From the NCBI GenBank assembly GCA_027620105.1, contig JAQCIA010000119.1, forward strand, positions 1 through 6,532: DNA of 6,532 nt, read 5' to 3'. The position numbers and the translations under genes are program-made. Shown one piece after another: positions 1 through 5,605 of the stretch; the stretch's first letter is position 1; each line of letters begins with the position of its first letter. The stretch is from Verrucomicrobiota bacterium. GTDB lineage: Bacteria; Verrucomicrobiota; Kiritimatiellia; UBA8416; JAIOPI01. Under the pieces are notes generated by a model. That model was not told the DNA's origin and did no database searches. It was given only the letters and a program-made list of their open reading frames with translations.

Positions 1-100
1 ACGCTTCCCCCAATCTGCTCGCCACCGCCGTCCCCGCAGCAGCAGCCCCCGCGTTTTCTGAACGACTGTGTCCCAAGAGTCGGCGTTGCAAGTTGGTCAT
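1..100 (-). other. Possible 5' end of a leftward gene (weak)
   Basis: On the minus strand an ATG at 100 opens a frame that stays open to the window edge. It begins MTNLQRRLLG and runs into an Ala-rich stretch. There is no clear Shine-Dalgarno sequence upstream, and 33 codons are too few to judge. On the plus strand two frames end here (stops at about 59 and 100), so this could equally be the tail of a rightward gene or plain intergenic DNA. I recognise no family. It is listed only to account for the first 120 bases, which otherwise hold the upstream region of rlmI. Confidence 0.15.
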
Positions 101-120
101 AGCTGTGGTTCAGTGCGCGG

Positions 121-1332
121 ATGAAGCACGCTACAGCCAAGACCGCCACGATTCGATTGCGCCAGGGACCTGATGCACTGATCCGCCAGGGCCATCCTTG
201 GATTTTCAAAGGGGCCATCTCGCAGGCGGATGGCGCCAGCTCCGGGGTATACGTGGTTGACGTGCTGGCGTCCACCGGCGAGTGGATCGCGCGCGGTCTG
301 ATGAACCCGCAGTCGGAATTGTCGGTACGTGTGTTCACCCGCAACCCGGATGAAAAAATCGACGCGGCCTTGATCGCGCGCCGTCTGGACGAGGCGATCT
401 GCATGCGTGAGCGCCTGCTGGTGACCGACGGTGAGAATACGAATTCCTGCCGACTCGTCTTCTCCGAATCCGACCTGCTGTCGGGCCTGATCGTGGACCG
501 TTATGCCGACGTCCTCTCCGTGCAGGTGCGGGCCGGCATCTGGCAGCCATATCTGGAGGGTGTGGTTGCGCACCTGAAAAAGCGGACGGGACTGACGCGT
601 GTCCGCTTGGCGGCGAATCCGGATCATGCGCAACGCGAAGGAATCGACCAGGACCTGCTGACGCGACTCAGCGATACGATCACGGGTGTGGTGCGGGTGC
701 GGGAGCATGGATTTTCCTACGACGTCGACGTGGGCGAGGGGCACAAGACGGGCTTCTATCTGGACCAGCGCGAAAACCGGCGGCGGGTGGCGGCCTATGC
801 AGGGGGGCGCTCGGTGCTGAGCGCCTACTGTTATACGGGGGCCTTTGAACTGCATGCCGCGCGCGCGGGGGCGAAAGAAATTCTGGGCCTCGACTGCTCT
901 GAGCCGGCGCTTGCGCAGGCCACCAGTCATCATGCGCTCAATGGATCCACAGTCCCCGCGCGTTACGAGCGTGCCGATGTGCCACAGATGTTGCGCAAGT
1001 TCCGTGACGCCGCGCGAACGTTTGAGATGATCATCCTCGACCCGCCGCGCTTTGTGGTCAGCCGCGCGCAGAAGGAAAAGGGGCTGCGCGCCTACAAGGA
1101 CATCAACCTGATGGCCATGAAACTGCTGGCGCCGGGCGGCGTGCTGGCGACGTTTTCGTGTTCGGGGCTCGTCTCGGGTTCGGATTTCCGCACGGCCATC
1201 GAATGGGCCGCGCGTGACGCCAATCGCACGGTGACCATCATTGAGTCACTGGGGCAACCGCCCGATCACCCCATTCTCACCGCCTTCCCTGAGAGCGAGT
1301 ATCTCAAGGGGCTGGTGTGCTGGGTGCGGTAG
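121..1332 (+). CDS. rlmI: RlmI-type 23S rRNA (cytosine-C5) methyltransferase
   Basis: A 403-residue class I SAM-dependent methyltransferase of the RlmI family; E. coli RlmI, which makes m5C1962 in 23S rRNA, is of almost the same length. The N-terminal ~75 residues carry the PUA-like RNA-binding part (GHPWIFKGAI near 24-33). A linker domain with SGLIVDRYAD at 121-130 follows. The Rossmann-fold catalytic domain has HKTGFYLDQRENR at 208-220, the SAM loop SAYCYTGAFELHAA at 234-247, LDPPRF at 306-311, and FSCSGL at 345-350 with Cys347, in the family's usual catalytic-cysteine context. The C-terminus (DHPILTAFPESEYLKG) also matches the family. The ATG at 121 is the first start after an in-frame stop at 100-102, but no convincing Shine-Dalgarno sequence precedes it. 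The gene looks intact and stands alone. Its 3' end faces the phytanoyl-dioxygenase remnant 12 bp away, with no obvious terminator between them. Confidence 0.9.
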   Translation: MKHATAKTATIRLRQGPDALIRQGHPWIFKGAISQADGASSGVYVVDVLASTGEWIARGLMNPQSELSVRVFTRNPDEKIDAALIARRLDEAICMRERLLVTDGENTNSCRLVFSESDLLSGLIVDRYADVLSVQVRAGIWQPYLEGVVAHLKKRTGLTRVRLAANPDHAQREGIDQDLLTRLSDTITGVVRVREHGFSYDVDVGEGHKTGFYLDQRENRRRVAAYAGGRSVLSAYCYTGAFELHAARAGAKEILGLDCSEPALAQATSHHALNGSTVPARYERADVPQMLRKFRDAARTFEMIILDPPRFVVSRAQKEKGLRAYKDINLMAMKLLAPGGVLATFSCSGLVSGSDFRTAIEWAARDANRTVTIIESLGQPPDHPILTAFPESEYLKGLVCWVR

Positions 1333-1344
1333 TCGGGCGCCGGA

Positions 1345-1607
1345 TCACAGCCGCGCGCGCAGCAGCGGCGGCGGCGGCCGTTCGACCGAAATCGGCATCG
1401 GCTCTCCACGATGCGACTTGCCTGGCGTCATGTAATGAACGATGTAGGCGCGGCGTTGGCGATCTGTGGTGTTCGGCTGCGTGTCGTGCAACGTCGACAG
1501 AGGTCCAGAACTTTTCCGAGCGACAGGTATCCGTTGGCAGCGAAGAAGTCGATCTGATCCTGGCGAAGCGCTTTGTGGAAATTGGCGATCGTAATGTCGT
1601 CATTCAT
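1345..1607 (-). pseudogene. Phytanoyl-CoA dioxygenase (PhyH) family remnant
   Basis: Two ends of a PhyH-family Fe(II)/2-oxoglutarate dioxygenase survive without the middle. The N-terminal piece starts at ATG 1607 and reads RQDQIDFFAANGYLSLGKVL, the usual 'QIxFFxxNGYLxL' opening, for about 35 residues. From 1500 down to the stop at 1345-1347 a different frame encodes the C-terminal piece: TLHDTQPNTTDRQRRAYIVH, then HYMTPGKSHRGEP and a proline-rich tail. A family member is about 250-300 residues; about 85 remain, so roughly 170-200 codons are missing and the two pieces are out of frame. The HxD iron-binding motif lies in the lost part; the His in LHDTQPN probably corresponds to the distal iron ligand. 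There is no good Shine-Dalgarno sequence, and the glnK terminator lies just upstream. The gene cannot make an active enzyme. That the two ends are one internally deleted gene is inference from their order, strand and family match. Confidence 0.75.
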
Positions 1608-1641
1608 GGCCGCAGCATAGGCGGAGGCGGCATGCCGGCAC

Positions 1642-1674
1642 AAAAAAAGGCGCCCGTCCTTGCGGACGGGCGCC
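1642..1674 (-). terminator. Rho-independent terminator of amt-glnK
   Basis: A perfect 11-bp GC-rich stem (GGCGCCCGTCC at 1649-1659 with its complement at 1664-1674) closes a 4-base loop. The seven A's at 1642-1648 read as a run of seven U's on the minus strand, directly after the stem. It lies 17 bp past the glnK stop codon, so it ends the leftward amt-glnK transcript. Confidence 0.92.
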
Positions 1675-1691
1675 GGGGTTAAGTGGGCGGA

Positions 1692-2033
1692 CTAACCAAT
1701 CGCAATTGTTCCGGTTTCGCCGGTGCGAATCCGGATGCATTCGGCCATTTCGAACACGAATATCTTGCCGTCGCCAATCTTTCCCGTGCGGCCACCATCC
1801 GAAATGGCTTCCACCGCGGCCTTCACGTAGTCGTTGTTCACGGCCACCTCGATCTTGACCTTCTTCAGCAGGTTGCCGGCCTCCGTGTGACTGCGGTAGA
1901 CCTCGGCCACGCCCTTCTGGCGGCCGCGGCCCATCACGTTGGAGACCATCACCAGATGAATTTCCTTTTCCTCCAGCAACTGGAGAACCTGATCCAGTCG
2001 ATCCGGCTGAATGATCGCAATAATGTATTTCAT
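1692..2033 (-). CDS. glnK: PII nitrogen regulatory protein (GlnK/GlnB family), Glu at position 51
   Basis: A 113-residue PII signal protein, full length for the family (about 112). Start ATG at 2033 follows GAAAGGG (2045-2051) by 11 nt and aligns with the family N-terminus (MKYIIAIIQP). Conserved ligand residues are present in E. coli numbering: Gln39 in GRQKG (37-41), Lys58, TGKIGDGKIFV (83-93) with Gly87 and Lys90, and IRIRTGE (100-106) with Arg101 and Arg103. PII trimers bind ATP/ADP and 2-oxoglutarate and, as GlnK, plug the Amt channel through the T-loop. The T-loop reads VYRSHTEAGN, so position 51, the Tyr that GlnD uridylylates in proteobacteria, is Glu; Tyr46 is kept, and the cyanobacterial phospho-Ser49 is His. 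It lies 19 bp after amt on the same strand and shares the downstream terminator, the classic amt-glnK arrangement. The symbol glnK rests on that linkage. Confidence 0.93.
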   Translation of the reverse strand: MKYIIAIIQPDRLDQVLQLLEEKEIHLVMVSNVMGRGRQKGVAEVYRSHTEAGNLLKKVKIEVAVNNDYVKAAVEAISDGGRTGKIGDGKIFVFEMAECIRIRTGETGTIAIG

Positions 2034-2052
2034 GACTGTGTGTTCCCTTTCT

Positions 2053-3411
2053 TCAATCCAGCACGGTGTAACCGACTTCGCGGTGCTGGGTGAGGTCCAG
2101 CCCGATGCGTTCATCCTGCTCGCTCACGCGCAGGCCAACCAACTTGTCCACGATCTTCAACAGCACGTAGCTGGCAACGAACGAGAACACCATGGTCACA
2201 ACCGTGGCCTTGAGTTGGATCATGAACTGCGGTCCCGCGGCCTTGGTCACAAGCGGGTTAATGGCACTGCTGGCGAAGAGTCCGGTGGCCAGTGCGCCCC
2301 AGATGCCGCCGATCCCGTGGACGCCGAAGGCATCCAGCGAGTCATCATAGCCCAGCTTCGGCTTGACGAAGGTGACAAACAGGAAGCAGATCGCCGCGGC
2401 GCCCACGCCGATCGGGATGGCGCTAATTGGACTCACGAACCCGCAAGCGGGGGTGATGGCCACCAGGCCGGCGACGGCGCCCGTGATCATGCCGAGCGTC
2501 GTGGAACGCTTGTGATGCAGCCAGTCAGCCAGGGCCCAGGTCAGGCCGGCCGCGGCAGTGGCAATTTGCGTGGTCACGAAGGCGTTGACGGCGATGCCAT
2601 CGGCGGCCAGCGAACTGCCGGCGTTAAAGCCGAACCAGCCGAACCACAGCATGCCGGCACCGAGGACGGCCAGCGGCAGGTTGTGCGGCGGGGAGAGGCT
2701 GCCGACGCGCTTGCCTAGCACAATTGCGGCAGCCAGGGCAGCCATGCCCGCGTTGATATGCACGACGGTTCCGCCGGCAAAGTCCAGGGCTCCCCACTGG
2801 GCGAGCCAGCCGCCACCCCACACGCTGTGCGCCAGCGGCGAGTAGACCAAGATGGTCCACAGGAGCGTGAAGATGATGAAAGCCGAAAACTTCATGCGCT
2901 CGGCGAAGGCACCGATGATGAGCGCCGGTGTGATGATGGCGAACTTCAATTGGAATGCCATGAACAAGGTGTGCGAAATCGAGCAGTTCGGCCACGGATC
3001 GTTGTTCACGCCCCGCAGGAAGAGATAGTCCAAACCGCCGATCCACCCGCCCTTGTCTGGGCCGAAGGCAAGCGTGTAACCCAAGACTACCCAGGCCAGC
3101 GTCACTAGGCACATGGCCATGAAGCACTGCATGAGGATTGACAGGATGTTCTTCTTCCGGACGAGACCGCCGTAAAAGAATGCCAGTCCTGGCGTCATCA
3201 GCAGCACCAGGCCGCAACTTGCCAGTAGCCACGCTGTGTTCCCTGTATCCAGGGGATTGGCTGGAGCAGTGTCCACCACCTCGGTGACCACGGCTGCGGC
3301 CTCCTCGGTGACCACAGCTGCGGCCTCGTCCGCTCTGAGCATGCTGTTGCCGAACGCATAGCACGCCAAAAGCACAAAAATCATCCATCCCATTCGTCTG
3401 ATCGGTTTCAT
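2053..3411 (-). CDS. amt: Ammonium transporter Amt
   Basis: A 452-residue Amt/Mep/Rh-family inner-membrane ammonium channel. It opens with a signal-peptide-like segment (MKPIRRMGWMIFVLLACYAF) and a short acidic Ala/Val-rich linker, and then shows about 11 hydrophobic segments. Hallmarks: LMTPGLAFFYGGLVRKKN at 71-88, GAFAERMKF at 167-175, the Amt signature DFAGGTVVHINAG at 210-222 with pore His218, and FGVHGIGGIWG at 362-372 with the second pore His365. The cytosolic tail (ERIGLDLTQHREVGYTVLD) is the part that contacts GlnK in known complexes. Start ATG at 3411 has AAGGAGAG (3422-3429) 10 nt upstream. An in-frame ATG at 3558 would extend it by 49 residues, but these are not Amt-like and would lie upstream of the predicted promoter. 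It is the first gene of the amt-glnK operon. Confidence 0.95.
   Translation of the reverse strand: MKPIRRMGWMIFVLLACYAFGNSMLRADEAAAVVTEEAAAVVTEVVDTAPANPLDTGNTAWLLASCGLVLLMTPGLAFFYGGLVRKKNILSILMQCFMAMCLVTLAWVVLGYTLAFGPDKGGWIGGLDYLFLRGVNNDPWPNCSISHTLFMAFQLKFAIITPALIIGAFAERMKFSAFIIFTLLWTILVYSPLAHSVWGGGWLAQWGALDFAGGTVVHINAGMAALAAAIVLGKRVGSLSPPHNLPLAVLGAGMLWFGWFGFNAGSSLAADGIAVNAFVTTQIATAAAGLTWALADWLHHKRSTTLGMITGAVAGLVAITPACGFVSPISAIPIGVGAAAICFLFVTFVKPKLGYDDSLDAFGVHGIGGIWGALATGLFASSAINPLVTKAAGPQFMIQLKATVVTMVFSFVASYVLLKIVDKLVGLRVSEQDERIGLDLTQHREVGYTVLD
3281..3328 (-). repeat. 24-bp tandem duplication in the Amt N-terminal linker
   Basis: Two adjacent 24-bp units (3281-3304 and 3305-3328) differ at two positions. 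They lie in frame in amt and encode two copies of roughly EAAAVVTE just after the signal peptide. The duplication lengthens the periplasmic linker before the first channel helix without breaking the frame. Confidence 0.8.
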
Positions 3412-3476
3412 CTCCACGCGTCTCTCCTTAGTTGTGCGTACACCCTTCACCAAACACTGTGTTAGGATGGTGCCAT

Positions 3477-3492
3477 AGCAAGCGCCGTTCCA
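3477..3492 (-). promoter_or_regulatory. Sigma-54 (RpoN) promoter of amt-glnK
   Basis: Read on the minus strand the site is TGGAACGGCGCTTGCT. It matches the sigma-54 consensus TGGCACG-N4-TTGCW at all but one defined position, with the required GG-N10-GC spacing (-24/-12). The predicted start of transcription is near 3466, leaving a leader of about 55 nt with the amt Shine-Dalgarno sequence. Sigma-54 control of amt-glnK is well established in proteobacteria and fits here. Activity is inferred from the match and position only. Confidence 0.75.
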
Positions 3493-3550
3493 TGTTGTGG
3501 GACCATAGCGCGCCAACAGCTTGAAGTGTTTAGGATGTAGGGGTTTGCGA

Positions 3551-3564
3551 TAGATCATTATCTA
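3551..3564. promoter_or_regulatory. AT-rich inverted repeat upstream of the sigma-54 promoter
   Basis: TAGATCATTATCTA is a 5-bp inverted repeat around a 4-base centre, in an unusually AT-rich patch. Its centre lies about 90 bp upstream of the predicted amt transcription start, a typical distance for an enhancer-binding protein such as NtrC. It does not match the enterobacterial NtrC site (TGCACC-N5-GGTGCA), so any binder is unknown. It could also serve the rightward unit beginning near 3650. Confidence 0.25.
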
Positions 3565-3649
3565 ATCGGCGAAAATAGGCCTACTCCAGAAAGTCACAAA
3601 GATGTCGACAGCACATAGATTCCTACATTTGTGTCGCAAGCTACTTTGA

Positions 3650-4119
3650 TTGATCACGCGCAGCATATCCCTGCTGTTCGTGGATATCCGCTACCCTGGG
3701 GCAACGGCGCTGGCGGACGTTATGTTTCCGGCCTATACGCGCACGATTGGCGCATTGCCCACCGTGAATGTGGCCTATCAGGATGCGTGGCGCTGGCGGA
3801 TGGACAGGGCCACGGCGGCACGGCTTACGGTCGAAGGCGGTATGCGCGATAGCGAGTCCGAGAATGTGGTGCTTGATCTTCCGGGGGATGGTTCCACCGA
3901 GCAAACGGCATCGCCGGACGGTTCTTCCATCTCCGCCCAGACAATGATCTGAGCCGGGTGTCCGTTTCTGTGGTTACGGATCTGCTGAATGGTTCCGTCG
4001 GGTTGCTGGACCATCTGGCGTATGTGCCGGAATTTCCCTTCTCGCAGAAGGTGGATCAGGAACTGGCCACGAAGGTGCAGCAGTATTGGGAAGACATGTC
4101 TGGCGGTTGGGACGGATAA
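3650..4119 (+). pseudogene. Unrecognised coding remnant, apparently frameshifted
   Basis: Two plus-strand frames look protein-coding end to end. The first opens at TTG 3650 (after a stop at 3647) and reads LLFVDIRYPGATALADVMFP and later MRDSESENVVLDLPG, with mostly G/C third positions. From about 3880 the other frame becomes the better one: RFFHLRPDND, VSVSVVTDLLNGSVGLLDHL, AYVPEFPFSQKVDQELATKV, ending MSGGWDG with TAA at 4117-4119. The switch falls at the G5 run 3883-3887; restoring one base there would join the frames into a protein of about 155 residues. I recognise no family or signal peptide, and there is no Shine-Dalgarno sequence before TTG 3650, so the 5' end may also be lost. A sequencing error, or a gene confined to the second frame, are alternatives. 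Confidence 0.45.
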
Positions 4120-4155
4120 GGGTCGGCAACGTGGTAGGGGGCGTGGGTGATGCGT

Positions 4156-4383
4156 TCAGGCAGCCGTTGGCTTTCCGAAACTGCGCTCTTCTTCGAGCTG
4201 CCCGGACTCGGTGTAAATCTTCAGCGTGCAGGACTGATGGTTGCAGATGGGAATGGCAAGCTCCGTCACGGCCTCGCGGGTCCTGGCAACCTTCAATGGA
4301 CCGGGCAACCCCTGCGGTTTAAAGTTCCAACGGCGATTAAACGCATCAAACACGATTTCGTACGCTCTGCGCGATGACCGCAT
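4156..4383 (-). CDS. Small hypothetical protein (75 aa)
   Basis: A 75-residue protein that I do not recognise. Start ATG at 4383 is preceded by AGGGAGGC (4387-4394), a strong but close Shine-Dalgarno sequence, and the codons use mostly G/C third positions. The N-terminal third is basic (MRSSRRAYEI, FNRRWNFKPQG). The centre reads ELAIPICNHQSCTLKIYTES with a Cys-X4-Cys pair at 47 and 52, and the end is charged (QLEEERSFGKP). There is no signal peptide or membrane segment, so it is probably cytosolic. It lies 53 bp downstream of the OsmC-family gene on the same strand and may be cotranscribed with it. The opposite strand is also open over 4147-4377 but lacks a ribosome-binding site and has poorer codon choice. 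The C-X4-C pair could be redox-active or metal-binding, but nothing shows that. Confidence 0.6.
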   Translation of the reverse strand: MRSSRRAYEIVFDAFNRRWNFKPQGLPGPLKVARTREAVTELAIPICNHQSCTLKIYTESGQLEEERSFGKPTAA

Positions 4384-4396
4384 GCTGCCTCCCTGA

Positions 4397-4411
4397 CCCC
4401 GGCTTCCGGGG
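4397..4411. other. Short GC hairpin before the 75-aa ORF
   Basis: CCCCGG and CCGGGG pair across a 3-base loop, immediately upstream of the Shine-Dalgarno sequence of the 75-residue ORF and within the 53-bp gap after the OsmC-family gene. There is no U-run, so it is a poor terminator. It could slow transcription or protect the message, or be incidental. Confidence 0.3.
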
Positions 4412-4436
4412 GATGCTTGCCTGATGCTGTGCGTGG

Positions 4437-4886
4437 TTACCCAATCTCGACGCTGACCGCAGACTTGATTGAATTGGCGATGAAGCAGCCCGCGTGGGCT
4501 TGGTGATGCAAATCCTGCAGTTTCTCGCGGGAGACAGTGATGCCCGCTGCGAAGGTCGCACGCGGATTCAGCACGATGCGCGTCATCGAAAACTGGCGCT
4601 CCGGATTGCGCTCCAAATGACCGACCGCATTGTCTTCGTAGGCATCGACGGTCAGGTTTTCCCGCGCGCAGAGAAACAAGAAGGTGAGCATGTGGCAACT
4701 GGCCAGTGCACCCACGAGCATGGTTTCCGGGTCGACGCAGCTGGCGTCCCCCTTGAACTCGGGCGCGGCGGAAGCGCGAAGCTCGATGCCGTTGGCATAG
4801 CGCACCGTATGATTGCGGCAATAGGTGGCGGGAGCGAATCCCTTGTCCCCCTGCAGCCAGCGGAGTCCCGCACGATGTTCGGACAT
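4437..4886 (-). CDS. OsmC/Ohr-family thiol peroxidase-like protein
   Basis: A 149-residue cytosolic OsmC-family protein of normal length. Family members reduce organic hydroperoxides with a pair of cysteines. Here DPETMLVGALASCHMLTFL (52-70) supplies Cys64 and HAGCFIANSIKS (131-142) supplies Cys134, at the spacing expected for the peroxidatic and resolving residues. The DPExLL/ALAsChm and AHxxCFIANS forms place it in the OsmC/YhfA-like branch rather than strict Ohr, whose second motif is VCPYSNATR. Start ATG at 4886 has GGAGG (4893-4897) 6 nt upstream. It is divergent from the EF-hand gene across a 169-bp gap and followed on its strand by the 75-residue ORF. There are three further cysteines (23, 50, 73). 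Substrate and reductant cannot be told from sequence. Confidence 0.85.
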   Translation of the reverse strand: MSEHRAGLRWLQGDKGFAPATYCRNHTVRYANGIELRASAAPEFKGDASCVDPETMLVGALASCHMLTFLFLCARENLTVDAYEDNAVGHLERNPERQFSMTRIVLNPRATFAAGITVSREKLQDLHHQAHAGCFIANSIKSAVSVEIG

Positions 4887-5015
4887 GGTATGCCTCCAAG
4901 TGTTGTCGATTCGGCGACATTGTCCGGGGACGAGCGCGCAGCATCAAGTGTTTTCGCCTCCGCTAAAATATTCAAGCCGCTCCATGCGTTATGGCATCAG
5001 TGAGATGCATGTGAT

Positions 5016-5030
5016 CGGGCACCGTGCCCG
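5016..5030. promoter_or_regulatory. Inverted repeat in the EF-hand gene leader
   Basis: CGGGCA and TGCCCG pair across three bases, 25 bp before the EF-hand start codon. A TAAAAT box at 4964-4969 could be a rightward -10 element, but it has no good -35. The repeat could then be an operator or a leader hairpin. Weak evidence. Confidence 0.25.
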
Positions 5031-5055
5031 GGATAACCAGAACAGGAGATATGCG

Positions 5056-5499
5056 ATGAACGTACGAATTGGCATGGCGACGGGACTGGCGATGGTGACA
5101 ACCCTGGCATTGGGTCTGCAGGCGGAGGCGAAGGAAGGACGGCCGGGTGGCCACGAACGCCCCGATCAGGCGCAGATCTTTGCCAAAATGGATGCGGATG
5201 GCGATGGAAGTGTGACCAAGGCGGAGTTTAAATCCGCTCACGCCGCACGCATGGCGAAAAAGGCCGAGCAGCGCGGTGGCGAGGATGCCCCGAAAGGCGA
5301 TCCGGCCAAGCGCGCCGAGCGGATGGAAAAACGGTTTACCAAACTGGATACGAACGGCGACGGGGCGCTCAGCGAGAGTGAATTTGCGGCTGGCGCCGGC
5401 AAGGGCGGTCCACGCGGTCCCGGGAAGCATCATCATCGGGGCAAGGATGGAGATCGTGAAGGTCAGGCGGGTGTCGGCGACGACACGGTCACGGAGTAA
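5056..5499 (+). CDS. Secreted EF-hand calcium-binding protein
   Basis: A 147-residue protein with a Sec signal peptide (hydrophobic LAMVTTLALGLQAEA, likely cleaved near residue 25), so it is probably periplasmic or exported. It has two canonical EF-hand loops: DADGDGSVTKAE at 46-57 and DTNGDGALSESE at 98-109. Both have the D-x-D/N-x-D-G pattern and a Glu at position 12, followed by Phe. A basic Lys/Arg-rich linker of about 40 residues separates them. The tail is Gly-rich and polar with a short His cluster (GKHHHRGKDGDREG). Start ATG at 5056 has AGGAG (5044-5048) 7 nt upstream; another ATG at 5051 is out of frame. Calcium binding is a fair inference from intact loops; the cellular role is unknown. 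A stem-loop follows the stop. Confidence 0.85.
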   Translation: MNVRIGMATGLAMVTTLALGLQAEAKEGRPGGHERPDQAQIFAKMDADGDGSVTKAEFKSAHAARMAKKAEQRGGEDAPKGDPAKRAERMEKRFTKLDTNGDGALSESEFAAGAGKGGPRGPGKHHHRGKDGDREGQAGVGDDTVTE

Positions 5500-5507
5500 A
5501 GTATTCT

Positions 5508-5546
5508 CGGGCAGGCGGGTTGACGATGCGTCGACCCGCCTGCCCG
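5508..5546 (+). terminator. Long stem-loop after the EF-hand gene
   Basis: A perfect 13-bp stem (CGGGCAGGCGGGT at 5508-5520 with its complement at 5534-5546) is extended inward by a wobble and GAC/GTC pairs around a 5-base loop. It begins 8 bp past the stop codon. Only TGTGT follows instead of a clean U-run, so it may be a weak terminator or mainly protect the 3' end of the message. Confidence 0.65.
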
Positions 5547-5605
5547 TGTGTCCGGACATCCAAAAGAGCTTGAACGGCGGCGATGGCAGTGCTACCCGTA
5601 GTCAA

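Noticed and set aside
97..933. Long minus-strand open frame opposite rlmI
   Set aside because: It is antisense to a clearly conserved methyltransferase; the translation is Arg/His/Gln-rich with no family motif, as expected of a GC-rich shadow frame.
2624..3388. 254-codon minus-strand open frame overlapping amt, and plus-strand frames at 2011-2718 and 2758-3108
   Set aside because: All overlap the well-supported Amt coding frame, lack ribosome-binding sites and give low-complexity translations.
3459..3476. Second possible sigma-54 site (TGGCACCATCCTAACA, minus strand)
   Set aside because: The -24 half is good, but the invariant GC of the -12 element is AC; the site just upstream is far better.
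3412..3558. N-terminal extension of Amt to an ATG at 3558
   Set aside because: The added 49 residues are unlike Amt. The sigma-54 promoter lies inside this stretch, and ATG 3411 has a strong ribosome-binding site followed by a signal peptide.
4147..4377. Plus-strand 76-codon open frame opposite the 75-residue ORF
   Set aside because: It has no Shine-Dalgarno sequence and weaker codon choice, while the minus strand has a strong ribosome-binding site and coding-like codon use.
3878..4415. 13-bp repeat CTTCCGGGGGATG at 3878-3890 and 4403-4415
   Set aside because: There are only two copies in different contexts (a broken ORF and a hairpin), with no flanking similarity; it is likely chance in GC-rich DNA.
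4494..5003. Plus-strand open frame across the OsmC-family gene
   Set aside because: It is antisense to a gene with clear OsmC cysteine motifs; no homology-like motif was seen in its translation.
5471..5486. Small hairpin (GTGTCG/CGACAC) at the end of the EF-hand gene
   Set aside because: It lies inside the coding region, the stem is short with no U-run, and the longer hairpin after the stop is the better terminator candidate.
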